From Clavelina lepadiformis (Eukaryota; Chordata; Ascidiacea; Aplousobranchia; Clavelinidae): a stretch of DNA of 64,000 nucleotides. The stretch is taken from positions 310,001 through 374,000 of the forward strand of contig NC_135248.1 of assembly GCF_947623445.1 (NCBI RefSeq), given 5' to 3'. This document shows, piece after piece, positions 30,601-43,595 of this stretch. The stretch's first letter is position 1; every line of letters begins with the position of its first letter. Position numbers and translations under genes: made by a program. The notes beneath the pieces were generated by a model that worked only from the letters and a program-made list of their open reading frames with translations, was not told the DNA's origin and made no database searches.

Positions 30601-32680
30601 CACAGCGAGTCTTACAACTCCTACCTACTTGTGAAGGAGCACGCAGCACAAATTGCCAGTCAACTTGGTTTGAGGCGGCGCGATATTCTGTCAGAATTGT
30701 CTCATATTTTCCCGATATCATCCACGATGGACACCAATATCAAGTGAGATCAACTGCACCTTTGTGCTCTCTGCAAGTTCATCTTTTGCTAAACTTGTAG
30801 TTTGTTCATTAAGGTCCCAGAAGAGAGCACAGAGCTGTGAGGTCCACACGATTTGTGCGGTCAAGCTGCCCGACTCGGAGAACTTCAGTTGTAAGACGAC
30901 AATCTTTTGATATTTACTTGTGAGTTGTGTCCCCAGTTTTAAATTCTCGTATTACTTTGGACTCAGCTAAAGAAGATTTACAAACATCTGTTGCCCTTGG
31001 TTACACGTGTCAGCTTCTGTCAATGATGTCACAATTCCTGCTTCTTCCTCTGCGATATCCAATTATTCTTAAGGGGTCCATGTCTAGCATCGTCGACCAC
31101 GCCACGGATAAGCTCAGCGACAAAGAAAGATTGTGAGTCATGATGTAATATGTTTGATGATGTCATCACGAGCTGTAGAAACTGTTTATAGATTTCCAGT
31201 TCACGTGCGTGGGAGCAAGGACAGATTCCTGTTTGAGTACGGCGTCTTCCTCCTCAACAAAGATGTTGCTCAGCTTCGTTATTTCTGTGGACTCGGCACG
31301 CACGACTTGCGTCCGACTCTGCACAACATCAGGACTTTGCTTGAAGAGAGACTCGGAGCAAAATCAACTCTTGGGTAAGTTCGTGTGACTTCGACTCATG
31401 CATATCGGAATTTATTTGATGTCTGTGTAGGTACCACTCGCAGCCAATCGCGATTAATGACTTACGTCATTCAAGAGCACCAGCAAAAGAGATCAATTCA
31501 CCGTATGCATCAGAGTGCCTAGGTATGTCATAGAGTTGTGATGGCTTGTCATATGAATCAGTGCACGTTGACCTCGTGATGCCTCATGAGAGCTTGTGTA
31601 TGACCTTGACCCAAATCTGAGTTTGGTGAACAACTCTCAACTCAAGTCTCAAACTGCGCATTTTAACATGAAAAATAATGATTGTGCGGATGATTTTTTG
31701 CAGTAAGTTACTAAGTTTGTTTTTGATGCCAGCAGTCTGCTCTTTTCTCAAGTACCTACGCTGCAGACAGATGGTTTGCATCGGCACAACCCATTATTTG
31801 ACCCTTGTTTGGGAACCACTGTCGTATATGGTTAATTTTTGAGTTTTGGTGTTGATAAAATTTTGACTTTTAGAGGAATTTGTTCCACCTCCAAGTTACG
31901 CACCAGAAGTTCAAATTGAAAAATCTCCGAGGAACGAAACCGAAAGTGAAATTGCCGCACCGATAAACAAACTAACCCAGGTTGTTGATTGGTGCAGATC
32001 GAGTGGTTAGCATGGACTGAATCGACTTCTTTTGCAGGTTGAATCGCGTAACAACGAACTTTCCCAACTGCGACATCAATTATTTGGGTCAAATTCCGAG
32101 AAGAAAGCCAAAGAGAGGAGGATTGTGGGAATGAATGATCAGCCAATGAGAAACGAAAAGGCCACTGATTCTAGAGACATCACACACATGGTGCGTCACA
32201 GAATACATGGAACAAATTTTAACACCAATTTATGCTGACTCACTTCGTTCACAGCCGAACATGCAGGAAGATTCTGCTGAGTCAGTGCGCACAACGCCAT
32301 CTCATCATCGACGACTGACCGGGCTTGAAGAGATCGGAGAATCAAAGAAGAAGGAGATGAAGAAGAATCTCGCATCTGCTCGAGCTGAGCTCCTCGGCAG
32401 GAGCAGTGCACCTCGTTACCACGACAACCACAGGTGGAGAACCACGGAGGAGGGAGGTAGCCAGGGATCAGAGGGTTGTGAGGAGTATGTTGTGATCACC
32501 TCTGAGGATGAACACCAACATCCGACCTCATCATATCTAGACCAGGCTCCTCCTGATGAAGTGGAGGTGAATGGAATGACTGGTTGGGCAAGCAACCAAC
32601 AAGATAAGAAAAAGGTCTTCATAATTGATCCCAATCAATCCGGAGTCACTGATGACGATGAAGAGATAGATTTGTGTTGA
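27661..32680 (+). CDS. UVRAG: UV radiation resistance-associated gene protein (UVRAG), 14 coding exons, 726 aa
   Basis: Exons: 27661-27823, 28085-28177, 28262-28359, 29258-29424, 29508-29613, 29705-29831, 30551-30743, 30814-30890, 30937-31132, 31192-31374, 31431-31522, 31874-31980, 32038-32190 and 32255-32680. Phases match at every junction. UVRAG binds Beclin 1-VPS34 (PI3K complex II) and the HOPS tether in autophagosome and endosome maturation. Hallmarks seen are the N-terminal [14 protein letters not shown], a C2-like domain over exons 1-4 ([21 protein letters not shown]), and a coiled coil (exons 5-7). The conserved core follows ([64 protein letters not shown]). The divergent C-terminal third is acidic and ends EEIDLC. 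The ATG chosen aligns with the family; an upstream in-frame Met exists at 27610. Confidence 0.93.
28515..29006. mobile_element. hAT-type non-autonomous transposon, 492 bp, in UVRAG intron 3
   Basis: Terminal inverted repeats CAAGGGTTGGCAACCT and CAGGGGTCGGCAACCT flank it. A perfect 8-bp target duplication TTATAGAA lies on both sides (28507-28514 and 29007-29014). The CAGGGGT-type ends with GGCCCG-rich subterminal sequence are typical of animal hAT elements. There is no transposase. Confidence 0.95.
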
Positions 32681-32848
32681 TCTTAATATTATTGGTCCAT
32701 GATAGATGTCTGTGATTCTGTATCGTAAACTGTTGATAGATTTTTTTGATTTCATAATCTCGAAGTGTGTAAATGGAAATTTATGATTTCTATGTCCAAT
32801 AATATTTATTTGCCTCGCGCAGCTTCGTTTTATTAATTTTTTTCGTGC

Positions 32849-32854
32849 AATAAA
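32849..32854 (+). terminator. Polyadenylation signal of UVRAG
   Basis: AATAAA lies 169 bp after the stop codon, followed by a T-rich stretch. Confidence 0.7.
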
Positions 32855-32859
32855 GTTTT

Positions 32860-33477
32860 TGTTTTATTCCTCTTAAATTTTGGTTCGTCTTTCTTATAGT
32901 GATAGAACTATAGCGGTTGGATTAACTGTCAGTAGGTAACCCTATGACGTTTTAAAGTTGCCTAGTCCTATTTGACGTAATTATGATGTCACTATGAGTT
33001 TTTACGACTAAAGCAATGTCCACAAATCGTCACAATAGACAGCTGTCTTTGATTTGGCTGTCGGCTGATGAGTCTCTCTCTTCTGACCGTGAAATTTGAT
33101 TGCTCCGTTTTATATCAACATGTGAATGCAATTTAACGCACATTTGCTTACCGATTAAATTGCCTGCAAAGAATTGAACACCACAGCAGCAAACAGAATA
33201 CACTTTTATTTACAGCTTCCAGTCGCCATATACTATAATCGAGGTAATCAAGTTTGCCTTGAATGCACTCGGTACACTTGTATAAAATTAACTTTGCAGA
33301 CTCGCAAATAATTTATTCCTTTCAGCATAAATCGTCTCTCTGATTGCTTAAGTTAGTTTTCCCGTTTCTCTTCCTGTTCTCTATTTTTGTTGTTGGTTCT
33401 TTTTTTTTAAAATGAAATGCATCGCTTATTTATATGGTTACGTAACTTCTTTGTAATGCATAAATCTTTCATCTGTT
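32860..33477. other. Downstream flank of UVRAG; nothing recognised
   Basis: No frame, RNA gene or repeat was identified in this interval. Confidence 0.5.
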
Positions 33478-33715
33478 CGTTTCGTTGTTGACTTCGAACA
33501 GTCGCATCATCTTGGCTAATTTTCACCTCAGAATTCTGACGTAGGTGTTTTCCAAATTGTTGTACCAGTTCAATCGAGATAACGTCTTTTCTTTGTTTTT
33601 GATAACGAGGTTTTCACATGATCGTTTCCAATTCAGATGTTTTCCAAACGTAGGCTTATGACGTAGCACAGAGTCACGTGGTTATGGTTCGATTGTCACA
33701 ACCCTAAGCCTAGAT
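33478..33715 (+). repeat. Dispersed repeat, direct copy (partner 24,480-24,680 inverted)
   Basis: It shares a colinear series of blocks with the inverted copy, including GAGTCACGTGGTT and CCAGTTCAATC, and ends in GATTGTCACAACCCTAAGCC where the partner has TTGTCACACTACC. It is an old family member. Confidence 0.6.
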
Positions 33716-34247
33716 GGCTGTAGAATGTAGATAGATGGATTTACATGGCTGAAACTGGAAGTTGCCCGGACAGAGTTCTTACGAACTTGAATGACTTCAA
33801 AATCTATTTGCGCCAAACTTACGCCAGAGCTAAAACTTTGGAGAATATCGTTATTTTACGTAGCCTACTTTCCAACTGCTAGACCGGAGTCATTATTAAT
33901 GCTGCTCTTAGGGCAGAAACAACAGCAACAGTGCAATGACAATCTTTAATATTTAATGTAGTGTGGTGACTTACATCGGTTTCGATTCTCTACATATACG
34001 TTGCACTAAGCGCATGTATTTATCACAACGGTCGCGTGTGTAGAATCGATTAAATATAAGTTACACTGCAGGGTACTCAACTAGTGCTCCAAATTCGGAG
34101 CTTTCGACCACTTAAACTGGACCTCAGACGTGTAAAGGTGATATCAATTTTACCATGTTTTTCATCTATATTGCGCACCAATGTTGACAAATAATAATGG
34201 TGCAGTGTTAAGTTAGGATCCGGGACTTTGAAGTTTATCGCAACTGG

Positions 34248-34320
34248 ATGTTCACGAGTTTTGTGACGTATGGTATGATAATTTTTATCCTCGGACTGAG
34301 GAAAATCTTTGCACGAATTA
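34248..34320 (+). repeat. Dispersed repeat pair, copy 1 (partner ~44,258-44,330)
   Basis: The block ATAATTTTTATCCTCGGACT then GAAA.TCTTTGCACGA is shared almost exactly with 44,277-44,320, with weaker similarity on both sides. Confidence 0.65.
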
Positions 34321-34348
34321 AGCCCTGCGATGATTCCTCATCGCTCGA

Positions 34349-34375
34349 GCCCCGGTTGCCGAAGACAACCGGGGC
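34349..34375. other. Perfect 10-bp hairpin
   Basis: GCCCCGGTTG and CAACCGGGGC are separated by a 7-nt loop. It lies beside the dispersed repeat but is absent from the partner copy. It could be a small foldback or a structured RNA; function unknown. Confidence 0.7.
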
Positions 34376-34528
34376 AAAATGTGAACTGTCATTAATGAAA
34401 AACGCAATGAACCTTTTTTGCAAAAGGATGTGGTGCTCTGTCGCAACCTAGCGGTCAGGAAGATGAACGCTACAGGTCGTCCTTGTAACTAAAACATTGT
34501 CCAATGTTAATGCCATCTGTCCCATGTC

Positions 34529-34696
34529 CAGGATTTTTTTTAAGGTTTGGGTGACCGCTAAGTAGTTTTAAGAGACCGCAAGTGTTTCATTTAAATACCA
34601 AAAAATAGCCTGTAGTTGCAAGTCCAAATTTTGGGAAACCGCTGGAGAAATTTGGGGGACCGTTTCGGTCCCCCAAAACACCTTAAATAAACACTG
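34529..34696. mobile_element. hAT-type MITE, 168 bp
   Basis: The ends begin CAG on both strands and are inverted copies over about 30 bp with gaps (TTTAAGG and GGGTGACCG against TTTAAGG and GGGGGACCG). Flanking 8-mers CCCATGTC (34521-34528) and CTCATGTC (34697-34704) match at 7 of 8. There is no coding capacity. Confidence 0.65.
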
Positions 34697-34704
34697 CTCA
34701 TGTC

Positions 34705-37270
34705 CATGTGTAGACGCTAGTTGATGTTATGGTCCAATCGCCTCTGAGGAAATGTATTTTTGAAACTGAGTCTTGCTTTACTAGCGCCTTGTTCTGTCCT
34801 TTTCTTTTTCTTGCTGCAATTTTCCAAATATGAGATGCAGTTTCGTTTTCACGGTTGAATGCTTGGACGCTGATCAAGATCAAGCGCTCCCTTGTTGACG
34901 CGGTGGCTGGCGCTTGTGTGAAGCAGCGAAGGGCGGATAAAGCAAATTGGGCGCTGACTAATGTAAAGCGGTAGAACACGCGCGTTATAGGATTGCAGGA
35001 AACACGCCGTGTAAGATGGAAGAACTTTATTGGAATACTGCTGTGGAAGTTAGGCAGTGTATGGGTTAATAGGTTTTTATTTTTGACTTGTTTGTGATGA
35101 TGCATGCTATCGCTAATCTTTGATGTGTTCCAGCAGTCCAGTGTGTGCTTTATGAGCTTTGCTTCCAATTTGCAAAATCTGGTTTAGCCTATCAACTAGC
35201 CTATGTGTGAAGTTTTTCAAATAAAACCTGTGCTGCCTGCTGGCCTGTGTATCAATGAGTTTGTAATGGAATGATTGGTTATTGTTGTTGAACTTGACTG
35301 TACCAGTCACTCCAATACAATCTTTGATTGTCTGAATGTTTATTGTCATCGATATAATGAGCCTCAAGGTCGTTGTTTGCTTAATCAATCCTAGACTCGA
35401 TTGTTCAGCTAAAAGCTGATTGTCTTGTGAAGCCGACAAGCAGAGTTGTCTGACTTAACACTGAGCTTATCTTAAGTTGTACTGTTCAGTAGTTTGCACA
35501 AATTTGTTGATTGTATAAACTGGTTATATTGTTTCTTCGTTATACGATTACAAATTGACAGAACATTGGCACATCAACAGTACTTCATTCAACAGTCAAT
35601 GTAATAGCATTTTGGCTTAGCTATATTCAACTGCATTAAATTGCTGATCGCTGATTATTCCCAGACTTGTTATTTCGTACTAACTTACGCTAACAAACTT
35701 ATTTTCGGCAAACTGAACGCATGAGAGAAAGGCATAAATATTACGTCACAACATTAGTACAGGAAGTGATTCTGTCTCGTGTTACTCTTTGCTAAAACGA
35801 CACATAAATATTAGAATTGTAAATCCTACATAATCTGTATATTAATTTTGGTTATTATCACAAGTTGAAATTTAGAATTATAAGAACACCAAGTTTTATG
35901 CCCCAGTATAGTGGAACATATTCTTTCCCAATCAGGTCTTTTTAAATGACACTTGCCCAGACTAGAATCTAGGGCTGAAGATCTATGACGGAAAACCATC
36001 TATGACGGTTTTTTTATATTGTATGTAAGTGTTTGATGTAAATACATATTTTTAAGTGGGTAGATTTCGTAAATAAACTGTTTTGATCAAATTTTCTTGT
36101 TTGCATAAACTATTTTGACTGCTGGCGTAAATATTCAACGGACAAAGTTTGCCGATTCCTGTCTGGGGTCAACAATTTAAAAGGGTCTGTTGCAATCCTT
36201 GGTTCGTTTTTTTTGTTCAAACAATTAAAAAAGGAAAAATGTCTTTGTTTTTTGAAGGTTATCCTGAGTTTATAGAACTGAGCAAAAGATTCACTTTAAT
36301 CACCATTAACACTGCACTATTAATTATGGCTTGTAATATCATTCCTGGCCGTTGTCCATTCATCGTCTCAACCATCTAAAGCTAAAAATGGTGCGCTACA
36401 AAATATCAATGATTGCAGGCTAAATACTTTAATGTATGTGTATAATATAATGTATGTATGTAACCCTTTCTGAGTTACTGTCTGGGTAGCAAGACTTTTT
36501 AATTGCCTATATGTTTAACAATAGAAATTGTCAACCCGCTTTGATTCTTTTTTAAATTGCAAGTATTTTAAGCATCAAACTGTAAAGATTTCGCTCAGGT
36601 AAACAGCATAAGAATTCTTTTAAATGATAAATAAATAAAAAATATTGAAATATGTAGCCTAGACCTTATTTTACAGTGGTTTGAATCCTCTGCTGATACC
36701 ACACAAACTTTTACGCATTTCACGTCACTTGCTGCACTGATCACGTAACATGATCTCATGTTGAACAAAACCAATGCATCGAATTCATTCCCTGCAAAAT
36801 ATAAACTAGGCAACTTTTTTCAATATTTTTTTCATAATTGTAAAAACAAATTCATATGCTGCCCACCTCAGCAAAATATTTGCAAACCAATGGCAAAAAC
36901 GCTTGCAATTTAAAAAAGAGTCAAAGTGGGTCGACAATTTTCATAGTTAAAGAAAGCGTACATGATACATCATCATGATGTATGGTTCATAAGCTGCCTA
37001 TAGACGATCTCATGACACATTAACTTGCCAGGTATTTTACACATTGCTCATGTGTCTTTGATGCAAGAAGTTGCTTGTTTGAAGTTAATTTGTGTTATTC
37101 TGAGCAGCTTAGAAGAAAATATATTTTATATAAATCTAAAACTTTTTGGATTTGTTTATATGTTATTTTTTCATTGGAATTTTTAATGTTTCAAAGCAAT
37201 AATAGAAAGAATCTTGAGAATCATTTTGTGTCATAATTGTCGGCAAGAAGACAACATAAATTTAGAGAAA
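34705..37270. other. Gene-poor interval upstream of the PRR13-like gene
   Basis: Minus-strand frames of 156 and 108 codons (34,698-35,439) overlap each other and show no domain, signal peptide or splice context, so they are not called. Near 37,200 the sequence becomes the 5' UTR of the next gene. Confidence 0.5.
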
Positions 37271-40200
37271 ATGTCATATCCTGGAGCACCACCTGGTGGA
37301 TACCCCTCTCAACCGCCAGGTTTGAATTTTCTGATATCTATGCATCTGCGACGATGAGTGATTAGCTGCAGTTATTGGACAATGAGACAAACTTTTTTGT
37401 ATCCCACTGTGTACATTGTTGTTCTTACCCAAGTTTAATTTGTTTGCAAGTTACAAAGTTTCATGATGAGCCGCCGCACTTTCCGTGACATTTTACTTCA
37501 AATTTAATTTTAAACATTGTCATGATGATGGTCAACATTTAAGGATCAATTTAAATAACATTGAATCTGTTTCAGGCGCCATGCCCACTGCACCCATGGA
37601 TCCTCGTGCACCCCCCATGTACCACCCTCCCCCTGGTGCTCCTGGCATCCCCCAGCCTTACCCTACAGGACCTCAACCATACCCAACAGGAGCTCCTGGG
37701 TACACTACTGGTCCGCCACCACCTGGCATGGTTGTACCCCCACACACAGGGTACCCTAGGCAACCTGGAGTACCTCATGGGGCTGGTTACCCAGCAGCTC
37801 CACATGGAGCAGGATACCCAGCAGCTCCACATGGGGCCGGTTACCCAGCAGCTCATGGAGCAGGATACCACATGCAACCGGGGATGGTGGGAATGCATGG
37901 AATGAAGCATGGTGAGTTGTGCATAGTGTATCCAGAAGAGAAAATGTTTTCTATGTCACTGATGATGTCACAGCATTGTTACGTCATGAGAAACTATCCA
38001 AGATGTCAAGGATAAAGAATATAAAATTCTTCCTTAGTTATTATAATATTGGGAATATAATATTATTATGAGACTATTATATTAGTTTAAAATTGCTGTT
38101 GGCTACAAATTGTCTTATAAAAAGCATCAAAATCAGCTGGAACCAATGAAATCACAATCGACACCCATTTTATGTAGCTTGTATGATCAAAGGTCCTAAT
38201 TAAGCACACTTCTTTGAAAACTTTCTAATTACTCATTTGCTTGTGCACCAACTTGCAATAAGTCATGCTTGGGTGGCACTTACCTACACTTGTTAATAAT
38301 AACAGTTTTGAATAACAGCAACTACTTTTCGCGTAATTAGCAATTTGTGCTGCGTTTTTATTGCGGGTCAAAATCTTCCAATCTTTCCTTTCTTATGACC
38401 TGGGTAAAGAATCTGCATGTTCACTTTTCAATATTTTTATAAGTTGTCATTTTATTCTAAGTTTGCTGCAAACCAGGTTAAAACACAAAATTCTGTTGAA
38501 TTTTCCTTAAACTGGGTTCCATCCCTAATAAACTCAACCTCACCACTTGGTGCTCACTGAAGGTAATACCACCCGGTCCTGAGGATTGGTTGGCAAAGTA
38601 ACCACATAGGTTACTTAAGTAGAAGTATTATTACTCCCAAAAACATCTACTCCATTGCAAGTGGAAGTATTGCCGTTTACCCAAGTATGAAGTAGAGCTC
38701 AGCATATTTTAAACTGCACTTAAAGTACAAATGCAGGAAAATACATAAATATTTTCGGACATACTTTTGTCCTTCGTCAGAGCATTGCTACGTGAAAATC
38801 AAGTTGTTGACTGAATGTAAATGCTTTGTGCAGATGTGATTGCAAATGAAAATTACTGCAAATTATCTTCGAACTAAAAACCAAAAAGTTTCTTCTATTG
38901 ACGTCAAAATTACAACCATAAATGTACATTGTGATAATATTTTAGAAAACTATTTCTTCTGATAGAATATTAAAATTTCTTAAACAAAGCTTCCTTCAAG
39001 ACAAGTGGCAAATAATGTTGCCAAGCCAAGCTTATTCACTGATGCAGAACCCAGTACTCAAGTCAAAGAGTTAAACTTGAAGCAACTGAGCCAAACTACA
39101 TTTCAGAACCATGCGGTCATGTGGTCTTCTATTAATAACAATTGTGTGATGGTGTGGGTGATGCTGAAATACTGATTTGATTTCTTCACTTCCACGGGTT
39201 GCCGCCTTACCGGGGTTCTACTGTACATGAGTTTTTGAGCTTATTTTTATCATTTTCTTGCAAGGTGTAACATGAAGGATAATTTCTTGATTTCTTCACT
39301 GCGCTCTCTGCTGCCAAGATTGCAAATATTGATAATATTTTAAACCCACGGTTTCCACGTTATCGTCAGTTATTAAAATTGATATTTGAAAAAGCGCAGT
39401 AGACTCAGAATACCTTATTTTTTCATGAAAATATTTCCCTGCTAATTTGTAACCTTGTGCAGTTGGACTTTTATAAGGCAGAGCTTTTTATCTAATGTGG
39501 CCTTTTCTGTCCTTCTTGACCTATCAATGGTTACTGAAATATTCCTTTAGTGAATTTTAGTATTCAGGAAAGCAGGATAAATGGTGTCGTGTTTAAATCT
39601 TAGTCTCAATGCTGGGGTAGGATCAGTAGGAGCAGGATTCTGTTACAGAAAAACCTTAAAATGTTTTGGACGTCGACGCTATCGTTTGTTATTTTCTGAC
39701 TATGCCGTCGCACCCTCAGTATGTGCAATATCTTTGCCTTGCTTTGTGGTCAATATAGCTCGAGATTCGAGTCTTCCATTCATAGATATATTGTAATATG
39801 AGTGATTTGTGACAATCTGTTGAGAAGTTGGTTTGAAACATTTTATATTTTGCACCCAGGCAAGAAACATCACAAGCATCATAAACATGGAAAGCACAGC
39901 TCAAGTTCAAGCTCATCAAGTTCAAGTTCATCAAGTGATGACGAATACGTAAGCATTGTGATGAGAACTCCGCGCTATAGTATGACATCATAATGTATTT
40001 AATTATGCATCTTACTTGGATGGTTGTTAATAGTTGGTGGAAGTTACCAAAACATTTCAACTTAATTGAAGAGAACAGAACTAAACAAGAGGGAAAACAT
40101 TTCTTTATTTTCTTTAAAAGTATTTCACTATTCCACTGGGAGTGCTGTGTGCAGGGCCACCTGTTCATGAAAACACTTTAAATAAGAAATAAAAAAATAG

Positions 40201-40544
40201 CCAAAACAACTGTCCCAGCCATCAGCAACTAGTTTATATCAAGGAAACATCTTCGAGTACCTGCAAAAGTTCTTTGTTTTAAGAATGCATGTAACCTAAA
40301 AATAACCATTACACTTTGACAATATCGCTGTCAAGTGCATGCAGTTCGGGATAGTTGTCACGCAAAGCAAAATTACGATTTCGCACTGCAGCGTAATTTT
40401 ACCATTTTGAAAATTTAATTTAAATAAATTTGCAGCTTTACATCATGTTTACTTTTTCCTCAGAAACATCTTCCTAAGCATCAACGGAAGCAGATGAAGA
40501 AGATGAAGAAAGCCATGAAGAAGGGTCATAAATACCATTATTAG
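37271..40544 (+). CDS. PRR13-like Pro/Gly-rich protein with His/Lys/Ser-rich C-terminus, 4 exons, 184 aa
   Basis: Exons are 37271-37319, 37576-37911, 39860-39948 and 40464-40544, with matching phases. The N-terminal two thirds are low complexity (MSYPGAPPGGYP, PYPTGPQPYPTGAPGY) and include four HGAGYPA-type repeats. Exon 3 encodes GKKHHKHHKHGKHSSSSSS followed by acidic residues. Exon 4 encodes a basic end KMKKAMKKGHKYHY. The combination of a PGY-rich start with KHHKxHKHGKHSSSS and a KKMKKA block is that of vertebrate proline-rich protein 13 (TXR1). In this protein the KKMKKA block comes after the Ser run, whereas in PRR13 it comes before. Orthology is therefore probable but not proven; low-complexity proteins with similar ends exist. 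The molecular function of the family is poorly known. Confidence 0.65.
38570..38900 (+). repeat. Dispersed repeat in intron 2 of the PRR13-like gene (partner 55,590-55,960)
   Basis: From GACATACTTTTGTCCTTCG to GCAAATTATCTTCGAACTAAAA (about 130 bp) it matches 55,743-55,867 closely. The flanks share TTAAGTAGAAGTA and CAAGTATGAAG. Only short frames are present. Confidence 0.75.
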
Positions 40545-43500
40545 GTCACAAACATATAATTACAACAGATATTTTCACCTACAATCACTTTATAGTTATG
40601 TTGATTAAGTTAAATAGGAATAACTTGGCATTGTTGAATTAACTGTCTTTGGCTTATTGCTTTGCATCAGGAGGCTTTCCTCTGCCATAGTAACTAGTTG
40701 TCAGTTGTAAGCAAAACTACTTGGTTGTGATTTGTTGCATCAGCAAAATATGTCGCGCTGAACACCGAAGATCAGTGGTGTAGCAGCAATCTGGATATTC
40801 TGGATTTATCCAGGGGCAGCAGGTTCCGAGTGGGCGATAAAACTTAAAAAGCAACGCATTATACCATAGAAATCATACAGTATCCGTTACTCTTGCTTTG
40901 CTTTCAAACTTTCTTCCTTTATTTAGACAAACTTTTCCTTTAATCGCTGTTTTTTAAACTGTATTTGATTTTCTATTTTTAACTTACATTAGTCCCTCCT
41001 CAAGAAACAATTTTTTGGGTCGCATTCATTTTTACGCTTTTAGTTTTTTTGTATGTCCCACTTCCTTCTTTGCCACCACTTATCGTTTTAACAGCAATAA
41101 TCTATAGAACACATGTGCAGGCTAATAGGAGGGTATAGGGCCTTTCAAAATTGCTGAAAAAGGCCCAGCAAAATGGATGTATTCAGCGCTTTAAAAGTGT
41201 TTGAGCTTACACCATAAATAGGCAGCTATTGTTGATATAAATTTATGAAAACACTTCATTTACTCAAAAGCGATTTTGAGGAGCAAAAACACAATTATTT
41301 TGCGCTTATCGCATGTTGGGGATGTGTTGTGGACAAACACGGCAATTTTAAAACTTGCTTTTAATAACTTTTGAGATTCCCCCCACCCTTCAATGTAATT
41401 CTACAAAAGGCAATTGGTCAATGGTTACTAAGTTTAATTTTGGGACATATCATTTTCTTCTTGATGTCGTTTGTCATGTTGCGGCCGAAGTAACTAAAAC
41501 ACAGTTGTAAGATCCTGTCACTTTGATGATAAAAAATGTGGTATTATTTATTTAATGGCATGCCATGTTCCGCAGAAAGCTAATAAATCATTTACAACAA
41601 GCTATGGTAGTTATTCCAACGTTACATTTCTCTTCTCATCTCACGTAACGTGCATTCAGATTTATGTACCGTGGGGAACCTTCAAAATAATATCATTGCC
41701 GTGACGATGTTCTGCAGAGGTAGGCCTACACTGGACGAGGGCAATATTAATCGAAATACTGGGGCGGCAAGTTATGTTGCTACGCCACAGCTAAAGATAT
41801 GAAATATTTAGGCATTAAAATGACAAACAGGGAAGTATATTTTGTTGACGAATCAAAAAACCTTCTGCCATAAGTTTTTTCTTACATGTACATTTTGGTT
41901 AATGGATAACAAATTTAGTCTCTAAAAGCTTTTGCTGCCATTAGTAGGATAAATTTACCCAGTCCAAGTATGCACTGAAAATTAAAGAATCTTCAGTAAT
42001 AGAATCGTTCAATGCTGTTAAATTTCAAGAATTCGCTGATTCATGGCTCAACTGGGCTTGCCCTGCCCGTTTTTTGTTTGTTTTCATGATTTAATCTTTC
42101 TTCCATCTCAGGAGTCCAGGACACATTTATACCTGAAAGATGAGGTGAAGAATTTGACAGCTTTTAATTGGTTCAAGCCACAAGGTTTCATCGTATTGTT
42201 TTGTGCACTTCATTTATGAATTAATTGTATAAAATGTTGTAATTTATGAAGTACCTGTATTGCATATATATTGTGCAAGTGAATATCCTTCAATTATATG
42301 ATGTAGTCCAACCAGTATATGTTTATAAAAATATAGAGGGTTTTATTATCTTTAGAATTCTGTTTGTCTTCGTTTATAAAGTTAGTATTTTCTTGCATGC
42401 TATGTCAGGGTATTTGGATTTGAGCAATCAACAGAATTGCTGAGATTTTTACCAGACCACAAACCTTAATGATATTTTGGTAGCCCCTTGTATTTGTTTT
42501 TTCTTTGTAGTAAATATGTTCAGCAGCACCACTTGTGTGTCGTTTTCGTTAATAATGCACCAATATTTTGCTAATTTTTTACAAATTTCAGTGCTACGTT
42601 TTAGAGAGATCATTGAGAATGCAAACACCAAGTTTCATAACTACAGGGTGGCAGTCACAAACACCTGGTCATTTTGTATGTGGTGAATTACGCTGTGTTA
42701 TATTATGTTCAGATCGCATTTGTTCATTCACTTCTACGTTGCCCAATAATCTGTTCTACGATTCAATTACAATATGGAACACACGACTTTGATTTGAGTG
42801 TATCCTTAATTTTGTGTCAATACCTGTTGAGCAAAATGGTGGCGTTAGATGTTGTTACAGCACAAAAAGAACTTTTCCTTCACAACATGTATTCAGATTA
42901 TTTGTAAAACTGATTAACTTTTTCAACGCCAAATGCAATGGTGCAAGTAGAGAGTTAGCTATCACATTACATAGTCTTACAATAGCAAATACATTGTTAG
43001 TGCGTGTAGTTGCATTGTTTCATCCTTTTCTATTACCAAATTTTATTAAATAATGAGTAATGACTGATTATTAACTGTTGAAATAATTTTACTGCTAAAC
43101 GTTAGTTTTTGTTATGTTCTAATTTTATAGAGAATATTAATTTAGTTTATTATTCTAGGGAAAGAAATATTTGCTCAAGACTTATTTACTGTAAACATCG
43201 GTAGCATTTTGAATTAAAGTTTTAACGCCAACGGTAGCACGATTTATCAACTTCACTTTGGTTAAGATACGCTCGGTTACTCAGAAGCAATTTTGCGCCT
43301 AGAGAGACCGTGGGAATCATGCGCAGGACTGTATTGCGCATAGACTCGTGTCTCGCTTGTCGCTGTGAATTGTGGGTCACTAGCGAATGAATCATTTGTG
43401 AGCAATGGTCTTGGGGTCAACATAAATCTTCATGCATTTCAGAGGAATATTACACAAACATGAACGCACCTGAAGACACTGTTCCAAGCTTTACGCCTGG

Positions 43501-43595
43501 TAGAAGGTGTCAACAGTGGAGCTGGCACAAAATAAGTGGAATATTTCGAAGATAAGGCGGCATTTGAAGGCCTAGTTTAAGTGGGTGTTGGAGTC
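40545..43595. other. Intergenic interval and EPC 5' region
   Basis: AT-rich, without a conserved frame. The GC-richer stretch around 43,290-43,560 (GCGCATAGACTCGTG and neighbours) is the likely EPC promoter and 5' UTR. Confidence 0.4.

Noticed and set aside
34698-35168. 156-codon minus-strand frame
   Set aside because: No domain or signal peptide, no codon bias, and it overlaps another open frame; likely chance.
37572-37910. Minus-strand and second + frame over the PRR13-like exon
   Set aside because: Both are repeats reflected from the Pro/Gly-rich coding exon.
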